A stretch of DNA of 15,936 nt from Conidiobolus incongruus B7586. Its lineage: Eukaryota; Entomophthoromycota; Entomophthoromycetes; Entomophthorales; Conidiobolaceae. The notes under the pieces were generated by a model that ran no database searches, was not told where the DNA came from, and saw only the letters and a list, made by a program, of their open reading frames with translations. Position numbers and translations under genes: made by a program. Location of the stretch: NCBI GenBank assembly GCA_000697335.1, contig JNEM01011831.1, positions 1 to 15,936 on the forward strand, read 5' to 3'. This document shows, piece by piece, positions 1-7,932 of the stretch; within the stretch, counting starts at the first letter, position 1, and every line of letters begins with the position of its first letter.

Positions 1-165
1 ATAAAGTATATAATATTATAAGAATTTTTCAATATTAACTTAAAATATTTAAAAGCCTAGTGCTAAGAATTTTTATATTTTTATCAGATATTTTAAGCAA
101 AGAATTGATTTATGAAAAATTAATAGATATATAAAATTATATTATATTAAATTATATTAAATTTA

Positions 166-191
166 AATTTAAATATAATTATATTTAAATT
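166..191. repeat. Perfect 26-bp AT palindrome
   Basis: The 26 bases equal their own reverse complement, centred on AATT, inside a longer run of ATTTAAAT-like repeats at about 130-205. The unit is made only of A and T, so chance and slippage in very AT-rich DNA can explain it. No function is implied. Confidence 0.8.
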
Positions 192-309
192 AGATTATAA
201 TTATCAAAAAGCTTTTATTTTTATATTTTTAAAACTTAATTATAAATCTTTTAAAATTATTTAAAACTTATAAAAAATTTATAAAGATAGTGTTTTATCT
301 AAAACTATT

Positions 310-327
310 GTTGGTAATATTACCAAC
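310..327. repeat. Perfect 18-bp palindrome with GC-containing arms
   Basis: The sequence is GTTGG-TAATATTA-CCAAC, a perfect inverted repeat that can form a hairpin with five paired bases and an eight-base loop. It is one of the few G+C-bearing symmetric sites in this flank, which makes it less trivial than the all-AT palindromes nearby. The central bases resemble the loop motif of rolling-circle replication origins, but no replication gene is present. The role is unknown. Confidence 0.75.
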
Positions 328-421
328 CACTTATATTATTATCATTAAATCAAACAATCTCAACTGATCCTATAATTACTAAATTATCTATCATTATTTG
401 ATTTCACTTTTATTGATAAAA

Positions 422-493
422 AAAAGGAAAAGAAGGGAAGGACTTTATTAAAAATTTAACATAGAATAAAGGATAAACTTACCCTTTCCTTTT
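422..493. repeat. Short inverted repeat with purine/pyrimidine arms
   Basis: The arms AAAAGGAAA (422-430) and TTTCCTTTT (485-493) are exact reverse complements separated by 54 bases. The purine-rich character continues beyond the left arm. It could form a hairpin or be a relic of a small element, but neither a target-site duplication nor an internal frame supports a transposon. It is recorded only as structure. Confidence 0.4.
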
Positions 494-3354
494 ACCATTT
501 TAATTATGAATTCTGATCATATATATAAGAAAAAAATCCAACAACTACCATATATCATTAGATTTGTGATTTTAAAGCTAGAAAGGATATTATTTTAAAT
601 TTACTAAAATCTAAAAGATTAATTTTTATTATTACTCCTTTTTTTATTAATAAAATAAAAAAATATATTAAGAAATACCTTTTTAGTTCTGTTAAAGAAT
701 TATTAAAATTATTTAATATTAATTATATAAGTATATTATATTTACTTAAATTTAAACTTGAATTAATTAATAAAAATATAAAATAGATATTTTATAATTT
801 AACAAAAACTTAAAAGAAAATTAAAATAACTATAGTTAATTAAACTTATTAATATATAACTAAAAACAAAAGTTTTTACAGTGAATACTTATAATTAATA
901 AATCTTAAATTTTTTTATATAATCTTTTACTTAAAAATAAAACAAAATATTAATTAAATTAAAATAATCCCCTTTATAAACTTTAATCAACAAGTATTAT
1001 AGATATAAGTAAATGTTAATTATTATAATAAATTATAATAATATATAGTTTTCTTATTTAATACCTCAAGGAAAATTAATTAATAATAAATTATATATTA
1101 TTTTTTAAATAAAACAATCTTTAAATAACATTCTTAATATAAATTAAAAATACCTATAATTTTATATAATAATTGTAATATTTATAAAACTAAATCTATA
1201 AAAGATTTTTTATATAAATAAAATAAAAGAAATTACCACATCTAATATATTTACTTGATTTTAACCTATGTGATTATTATTATTTTAGACAATTAAAAAA
1301 ATAGCATATATAAAAAAATTCCTCTAAATAAATTAAATTAGTTTATAAAGTATTAAATTTCAGTCTTTAATAAAAAAACTATTTTTTAAACATTAGAAGC
1401 TTATTAAGAGTATATAAAAAAGTTATTAATAATAAAAGAAATTATTAATTTTATATTGTTCATTAATTTTTATATATTATTTATTAATTTATTTGTTTAA
1501 TTTTAAACTTAAAATTGTGCTATTACTTAATTTCTATATTAATAATTAATCCCAATAATTTTATATTTTATGCTATATAAAATAATTTATAAGTATAATG
1601 AGAGGGTCAATATAAATTAATATAGAATAATCATTTAGTTGAATGTAAATTTAAAATATAATTGTTTTTAAAATATGATTTTCAAAATTTTTAGATCTAA
1701 ATTATAATATTAATTAAAAATATATGCTTAATCAAATCTATATGAAAGATGTAATATTTTGGAAAAATTCATTTGTACAGGAAATTAGTTGAAAAGAATT
1801 TACCTCAATAATAATAATATGATATATTTCCACTTCATATCCCAAGTGTATAATTTTAAATATTTGAAGAACATTACAATGGGAAAAATGAATGTATATT
1901 ATTGCCTTAAAACAACATTTCATCAAAGATTCTAATTTATTCACTCATTTCTTCACAATATATTTATCAAAATATATCATTACTTAATTTCCAATTTTTT
2001 ATCATCAACTGTGCAATATTATTTTAGTTGCATTGTAGAAATGCCATAATCTCTAAGAATGAATTATTTAATCAATGAAACTAGTTCGAATATTGTTAAA
2101 AAAATAGTGATGACAATGGTTTTTCAATTGGTTGTAGTGAAGAGAGTTATAGTTTGAGTAAAGTAAGACTCAATAAACTCGATTGCTAATTTTGCTAATT
2201 ATATATATTTTTGATTGGTAAATTAATCAAATATCGTTGGCTGCAATATGGTATACTTAGAGCTAAAATTTCAATATATCAAGATTTTTGTAAATGCGAA
2301 ATATGATGGATGAGTTTGCTAAATAATTTAAAAATATTAATGTTTATATTTACTTTTTTGAGACTTCATACATTAACATTTTCATAATCGATTAACCTTA
2401 ATCTATTTGTAATTTTGTTCAAAAGCTTTAACAGTAAAAGATAAACAACTTTTATAATTGTTAACTTCTTTAGTGTAATTATAATCTATAGAATTAAATT
2501 AGTTCATATTCTAGATTTGATCCAATATTAACATAATTATTTACCTATTAATAATTTTATATTCTATTTTAAAAAATTGTAATTGATAACTAATTAGAGT
2601 TATTAAGTATTTTTTGTTACAAATAATTGTCAAAAGTATATTTTCAACACCAAAATACTCTCCTTACAACCCCTACTCAATTAATACTCTCTCTTATAAT
2701 TTATCATATATATAGTTAATTATTTTTTAATTTTTTAATACTTTTGTTGTTAAATAACCTAAATTTGATATGGGGTCATTGGTTAATTATTATGGCTATT
2801 GAATATATAGATTTATAATAAATATGACAATTTTATGATCTATTATACCACTCATATTTACAAAGAAATATATTGATTCATATACTTATATTATTTAATA
2901 AATGATAATTATCTACTTCGATATTGGATATCAATAATAATTTTAGCTATTAATTATAAATACATAGAAATCTAATAATATAATATGCACTCTGTATTCT
3001 TTTATAAAATATATGCATTTATTATGATTTGTAGCTTGTATCAGTTTGAGTAACTATTAGATTGTTAATGTTTTGATAAATTGAGGCAAAATATTGGAAA
3101 TTGGGCTTGTTAAATTTAATGTACAGCTAAATAGTAGCATAAATTTAAGGTTTATTTTAATATAGAAAAAGCGATGATTATTTTATTAAAAATTTTATAA
3201 ATAACACATAAGGTCAAATATTACTTTATTACTAAAATGTATATCAATTTTCAATTGGAATTGGAATAAGTAGTTGTAAGAACTAAGTTATTTCATATTT
3301 AATAATTTTATATTTATCTTATTCTCAAATAAATGAATAAGGAATTCCCAACTA

Positions 3355-3364
3355 GCCAATCAGG
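3355..3364 (+). promoter_or_regulatory. Candidate CCAAT box upstream of the zinc-finger gene
   Basis: The site reads GCCAATCAGG, a good match to the binding site of the Hap/NF-Y complex. It lies about 300 bp upstream of the ATG at 3666, in a short stretch of higher G+C. In fungi such boxes commonly lie upstream of genes. The match to sequence is direct; the role is inferred. Confidence 0.4.
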
Positions 3365-3417
3365 TCAAAGTAAAATATAGATTGTGTGCATTATTTGTTT
3401 ATTAATGCATTACAATT

Positions 3418-3450
3418 ATTCGAATCCGGGTTTATTCGACTCATTCGAAT
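3418..3450. promoter_or_regulatory. Cluster of three TTCGA-type sites in the promoter of the zinc-finger gene
   Basis: Two copies of the 8-bp palindrome ATTCGAAT (3418-3425 and 3443-3450) flank TATTCGACTC (3433-3442), all within 33 bp. The cluster lies 216-248 bp upstream of the start codon. The same 10-mer, TATTCGACTC, recurs at 7759-7768 in the NAD kinase/UVRAG promoter. It may be a transcription-factor site, but no named factor can be assigned. Confidence 0.35.
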
Positions 3451-3665
3451 TGTCACCTATTGGAAATAACTAAATTAAACTTAATTTATTCCCATTGATT
3501 GAATGTCTTTTCATTAAATTCTTCAATTTGGAAGCTAACTACCTTTACTGTAAATACTCCATACACCATTATAATATCTTCAATCTATACTAACCCACTC
3601 ATTAAGACTGCTATTATCCAAATTTTATTGCGATTGTTTCATACTTGACCACTTCTTACGTTCAA

Positions 3666-5774
3666 ATGTCGACTATACCCCAACCTAACAATGGTAAACA
3701 CCCTCCACCCTCCAGTTTTCCACCCTCCTCGTTTAATAACATCCGTAACTCATTTCCACCACCCTTGACTTCTGTTTCTCAGCACCCTAATACCCTGACC
3801 CCACTCAACCATCCTCAGCAGTCTCAACACCAAACTCGACCTCCCTTTCCACCTCAACAACTGCCTCATCCCCAAAGACACCATCCACCAAATCATCATT
3901 TCCCACACCAATCTCAGCAAAATGTATCTTATCTACCTGCAGAACATCAACAATACGTACCTAACAGTCATAACTCTACTCAGCAAACACCTCAACACTT
4001 TCCGCATTCGCGACCAAATCCTTATCATCTTTATCAGCGCCCTTATCTTCATCCAAATCAAATGCCACATTCTAATTTTACAAACAGTCCTCAACGTATA
4101 CAACAGTTACCTCAGTCTAATTTTTCTAGATTCAAAGCAGGAATACCACAGAACGAACCAAAAAATAATAATCCTCATACTTCACAACCCCCAAATCATT
4201 CCAATCAAGGACAAGTTTTTATTCACCCATCCGGACAACAGCAACAGGTTATTCATCAAACGCAGCCTAGCCAAAATCAGTTCGCTAATGGGTTTAAATC
4301 TTTTAACTTAAATGATTTACCTCAACATACTAATGATTTAAGACAAATTAAAAATGCGCAAATTTTTAACCAACATCAAAGATTACAACAAGCTCAAGCT
4401 CAAGGCCAATCTACTCCTCAACAACCTCATCAAAATCAACCTAATAGCCATTTTCAATCACATTTGCCTCAAAATCAACCTATTCAAGCACCACAACCTT
4501 CTCAGAATTCTCAACAGTTATCCAAAAAGAGAGCTCTTAATGGCTCACAACCATGGACGAATCAAATGGCTCCACAGAATTCGCAAAATAATTCATCATC
4601 CTTGAGCTCAAACAATACTCCTACAGGAGTTCGACCAACCAACACAGCCAATCAACCTAGATCATCAATGATGCATCCAATGAATACTGTTTTACCTAGT
4701 CAAGGTCTATCAGGTCAGTTTCCTCCCAACATGAATATGTCTGCTTATGATTATGAGGGCTTTACTTACCCTGTTATGCCTCAGGGCGAGCATATGCCAT
4801 CTCAACAATATCCCAATATTTCTTACTCCAACGGTCCATCACCACACAACAATAATAATATAGCTAACAGAAATTTAAAAGTTAGTAATGGACAAAGTCA
4901 CGCCCAGAAACCTAGCTCTTCACCTCAATTTTTCAAAATGGCTGTTTCGAAAACAGAGAATGAAGTTGGTCAAGTGAGCCAAAACCCTGCTTTTTCTAAC
5001 TTGAAACGAGAAGCTTCTCCACTTTCGCTGGCATTCACTAAATCAATTCCAGCAACAATTAATGAACCTGTTAAAAATGCCGAACCTCCCAAACCTCAAA
5101 ATAGCTCATCTTATTTACCTATTCACAGTATTATCACTACACCTGGAGCACCTGCTCCCGCGAATACAAACAGCGAGATAAAAATAGCTCCCGCTCCCGT
5201 AACACAATCTATTCACTCTGCCAATATATCACCCTTGGCTCTTCCAACAAAATTATCAGAGTCTCCTAACCCTGAGCCTGAACCTAAAAAAGCCAAACCC
5301 AATTCAGATAAGCCTAAAACGGTCTCTCGTCCTCCCACTACTGTCCCCAATTGTCCAGGTAGAGTTCCCAGTCACTTGTTAGTCACGAGTGAACAAAGGA
5401 GCAAAATATTACAGATTCCTACTCCCAAAATAACATTTGGATCAAATGATCAAGAGAAAGCAAAGGAATATTTGAATCAGCACAAACTTACCAGAGAGCA
5501 TATGAGTAACCCACTCTCCAAATGGAAAACGCGCAATACACGCCGCAGAAAATCCATTGTGACTCATCTATACCAATGTTGTTGTGGTAGTGACGTCAGA
5601 AATTTCCATGGAACCAAAGGTATTCGCAAGTCCAAGCAAAAATATCCTTTTGTAGGATGCTTAGCTTTCGTCGAAGTTGCTAGAAGAGTCGATGATGGCA
5701 CTGTACTTTGGATTCGTGGAATTCTAGATCACGATGAAAAGTGTAACGCCGCCTTGCCAAATCCCCAAGTATAA
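3666..5774 (+). CDS. Pro/Gln-rich protein with C-terminal GCM/WRKY-like zinc-binding domain (candidate transcription factor)
   Basis: The product is 702 residues, without introns. I start it at the first in-frame ATG (3666). An upstream in-frame stop lies at 3603-3605 with no other ATG between. Roughly residues 1-560 are disordered and very rich in Pro, Gln, Asn, His and Ser, with short repeats such as PPSSF, resembling activation or prion-like segments. Residues about 632-697 form a compact conserved domain. It has a Cys cluster (YQCCCGSD, 637-644), then YPFVGCLAFVEV, and ends in LWIRGILDHDEKC. The Cys-Cys...His-x3-Cys pattern, the GCLA strand and the RG-x-L-x-H ending match the GCM/WRKY-type zinc finger found in many fungal, especially basidiomycete, proteins. 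A basic stretch (KTRNTRRRK) precedes it. Nuclear DNA binding is inferred. The protein stops nine residues after the last ligand, so the domain is C-terminal. It converges on the UVRAG gene. Confidence 0.8.
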   Translation: MSTIPQPNNGKHPPPSSFPPSSFNNIRNSFPPPLTSVSQHPNTLTPLNHPQQSQHQTRPPFPPQQLPHPQRHHPPNHHFPHQSQQNVSYLPAEHQQYVPNSHNSTQQTPQHFPHSRPNPYHLYQRPYLHPNQMPHSNFTNSPQRIQQLPQSNFSRFKAGIPQNEPKNNNPHTSQPPNHSNQGQVFIHPSGQQQQVIHQTQPSQNQFANGFKSFNLNDLPQHTNDLRQIKNAQIFNQHQRLQQAQAQGQSTPQQPHQNQPNSHFQSHLPQNQPIQAPQPSQNSQQLSKKRALNGSQPWTNQMAPQNSQNNSSSLSSNNTPTGVRPTNTANQPRSSMMHPMNTVLPSQGLSGQFPPNMNMSAYDYEGFTYPVMPQGEHMPSQQYPNISYSNGPSPHNNNNIANRNLKVSNGQSHAQKPSSSPQFFKMAVSKTENEVGQVSQNPAFSNLKREASPLSLAFTKSIPATINEPVKNAEPPKPQNSSSYLPIHSIITTPGAPAPANTNSEIKIAPAPVTQSIHSANISPLALPTKLSESPNPEPEPKKAKPNSDKPKTVSRPPTTVPNCPGRVPSHLLVTSEQRSKILQIPTPKITFGSNDQEKAKEYLNQHKLTREHMSNPLSKWKTRNTRRRKSIVTHLYQCCCGSDVRNFHGTKGIRKSKQKYPFVGCLAFVEVARRVDDGTVLWIRGILDHDEKCNAALPNPQV

Positions 5775-6142
5775 ATTTTTTTCTCCAATTTAGGTTATTT
5801 TAAATTATATTATATATACTAACTACCAAATATTAAACTTTTTGGACAACAGGTTCTGTCTTAAATTATTTAATTTTTACTAGGTATATTTAAAAAATTT
5901 ATATATTCACTTTCACCTTTAAATTGATTGTTATATGTGATAACCTATATAACTAATCATATTACTGATTGCAATAAATAATTATATTTAAATAAATCAT
6001 CTTATTGACTGTACCATTTTATTTTTATAATATAAATTTATTTTATATTACGATGTTAAGGATAAATTTGAAGTCATAATTAGAAAGTTTTAAATTAATT
6101 ATTAGGCTTAAATGAATATTGGATTGTTTTTACATGGAGGGA
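5775..6142. other. Spacer between two convergent genes
   Basis: These 368 bp lie between the stop codons of the zinc-finger gene and the UVRAG-like gene and should hold both 3' untranslated regions. An AATAAA occurs near 5975 on the plus strand, but such matches are expected in this composition. No further gene is visible. Confidence 0.6.
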
Positions 6143-7455
6143 TTAGATGGGTTTAACTGATTGCAGTGTTTGAAGTAACCATTTTAAATTCGGTAAAGTG
6201 TTCCTTAAATCTAGAGCTGTTAATCCTTGAGATTGAAGAAGCTATAAGTGATAAATCAATATCTTTATCAATTCAAATGAATGATGGATATACCTGCTCC
6301 ACATTTTTATTTAATAAAAATAAACCATAGTCAAATTCAGATTGATTCTTATTATCTAAAAATAAGGGAAATCTAAATCCAAATCAATAAAAATAAATTT
6401 ATCTTGAAAATAAATGAAATTACCTTCTTTCTTCATTAGTCAAATCAACGTTAATAATGTCTATTATAAAAGATTTGGAACCACAAAAAATGATGGGATA
6501 ACGTAAAGGAACATTTAAATAATAAGCTAGCATCATAATTAAATGGGTTGAATATCCCAAAGCGATAGAAATTTTAGTAAAATCGGGATCTATAAAATTA
6601 AAAAAACAAAGTTTATCACAAATAGATTGTGATACATCTTGAATCAGTCATTTTTCAAATTTTTCTAAAATTTAATCGAATGTAAATTTACCTTGATAAA
6701 TATTATTATTAAGTGGTATGCCTCTGATGTGAAATAGGGTTAAATCTCGTGAATCCTGAAATATTATTATTAAAATTAATTTTGGTATCAAATATATAAT
6801 CAAATTTTACTCTTTCAATATTATAAATATTAGATAGATCTCTAGCCACCTTAGATAGGCATTTTTTGATTAATCTTTCATGATCTTCAGCTATTATTCT
6901 ATCAAATTCAAGTAAGATAAATGGTAATAATATCAGCTAATAGTAATATCACCTCGTTTGATTCACTTCCTGGATTTGAGAGTCCAATTGTTCTCTACAC
7001 TGTTGTAATAATGCCAATCTTTCATTTATTTTTTCACTTTTTAGTTTTATCTTCTCTTTGAGAGAATATATATCTCGACTCTCTAATATTATTACATAAT
7101 TAATAAACAATTGGCATGAATAATATTTAAAATTCACCTTTTTCCATTTGATTTTTTAAATTATTCACTTTAATAATATTACAATCTAATTCATTTTTTA
7201 ATTTTAAATATTTACAACCCTAAAAACTATCACTAAATCTAGATATTAAAATGTTAATATTAAAAAATTACCAATTTAACTTGGTCATCGCTAGGTAAAT
7301 TAGGTTCTATCATATCTTTATATTTTTCTCTTAGTTGATTATAAGTAGCTAATAAACTTTAAAAATGTTGAAATTAATTCAGATTACGAATAATAAAATA
7401 GTTAACAGTACCTTATTAAACTATCTAAATCAACTGAATTTTTTACTGAATTCAT
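6143..7455 (-). CDS. UVRAG: UVRAG/Vps38-like subunit of the class III PI3-kinase complex, nine exons
   Basis: Exons on the minus strand: 7455-7412, 7356-7272, 7219-7138, 7082-6953, 6898-6811, 6755-6692, 6589-6424, 6372-6294, 6241-6143. All eight introns are GT-AG and the frame stays open: 278 residues, stop TAA. An in-frame TAA lies three codons before the ATG, so no upstream coding extension is continuous. Residues about 20-130 are charged and helical (LKEKIKLKSEKIN), a likely coiled coil. From about 135 on comes the conserved C-terminal domain: FHIRGIPL, SIALGYSTHLI, VPLRYPII, RRFPLF, EFDYGLFLLNKNVEQ, RNTLPNLKWLL. These blocks appear in the same order in animal UVRAG, which with Beclin-1/Atg6, Vps34 and Vps15 drives endosomal and autophagic PI3P synthesis. 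Atg14 is less likely because VPLRYPII...GS-S and FDYG-LLNK are UVRAG-type. The N-terminal C2 domain of UVRAG is missing. An alternative acceptor at 6638 would add 16 residues in frame. Confidence 0.85.
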
Positions 7456-7928
7456 TATAAGTTACTATTAAAAAATAATGACTATTGATTCATTTAAAAA
7501 ATAATTAAAAACTTAATAGCTTTGATTTGTAACAAAATTAAAGTCACATTCATTTAATATTTATAGAAATGTTAACTTGAGTTTAACTTTTATGGGATAT
7601 TTTTCTATTAAAATAAATTAAATTGTTTAATATGTTTATTTTGATTAAAATCAATTTATCAGTAAAATTGTAGTTTATTATTATGGTTAATAAATATTAT
7701 AATTATCGAATAGTTTTAATATATAAAACTCGCTTAAATTTAATCAAAAATTACAAAATATTCGACTCCACTTAAGAAATTACTATTAATTAAATTTATT
7801 TGAAACAAGAAAAGGATCAAAATACAAAAAACCCATTTTTCAAAGTTTAATAAACATTAATCTAAAAAATTCATTAGTCTATTCTCAATTCATTCAATTA
7901 CTTATCTCTTACACTTGATGAATAAAAA
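7456..7928. promoter_or_regulatory. Bidirectional promoter region between UVRAG-like gene and NAD kinase
   Basis: The two start codons face away from each other with 473 bp between them, so both promoters and 5' leaders must lie here. The part nearest the NAD kinase (about 7860-7920) is C/T-rich, as fungal leaders often are. TATTCGACTC at 7759-7768 is shared with the zinc-finger gene promoter. I found no convincing additional exon for either gene in this interval on either strand. Confidence 0.6.
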
Positions 7929-7932
7929 ATGA
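7918..7932 (+). promoter_or_regulatory. Four-codon upstream ORF overlapping the NAD kinase start
   Basis: ATG AAT AAA AAA TGA starts 11 bases before the NAD kinase ATG, in another frame. Its TGA overlaps that ATG as ATGA (7929-7932). If the transcript begins upstream of 7918, ribosomes would meet this frame first and could reach the main start by leaky scanning or by reinitiation at the overlap. The arrangement is seen directly; an effect on translation is inferred. It is void if transcription starts downstream. Confidence 0.45.

Larger units (their letters stand above)
1..3300. other. Long AT-rich spacer without a supportable gene
   Basis: About the first 1,700 bases are almost pure A and T, with stops in every frame every few codons. 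Slightly higher G+C appears at about 300-560 and 1730-2330. In the second patch, the minus-strand frame at 1944-1738 (68 codons) and a plus-strand frame around 2064-2315 carry short coding-like runs broken by stops. I cannot match either to a family. They may be remnants of old genes or chance. I see no tRNA, rRNA, mobile-element ends or CRISPR structure here. Confidence 0.6.

Noticed and set aside
315-323. TAATATTAC, the loop motif of circular single-stranded DNA virus replication origins
   Set aside because: The motif is nearly all A/T and expected by chance here. No replication-initiator gene, iterated sites or capsid-like frame lies nearby.
3418-3431. ATTCGAATCCGGGT as the T-arm of a tRNA
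   Set aside because: No five-pair stem flanks the loop, and no D-arm or anticodon arm can be placed upstream on either strand.
3645-3665. TTG start giving a seven-residue longer zinc-finger protein
   Set aside because: Nuclear genes start at ATG, and the first in-frame ATG is at 3666.
5769-5793. A GTATAA...TTTAG segment at the end of the zinc-finger gene as an intron leading to more protein
   Set aside because: It would be only 25 nt, half the local minimum, and the sequence after it is AT noise with no coding character.
6143-7455. Assignment of the nine-exon gene to Atg14
   Set aside because: The blocks VPLRYPII followed by a G-S-S motif, RFPLF, FDYG...LLNKN and LRNTLPNLK follow UVRAG. 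The N-terminal Cys repeats of Atg14 are absent.
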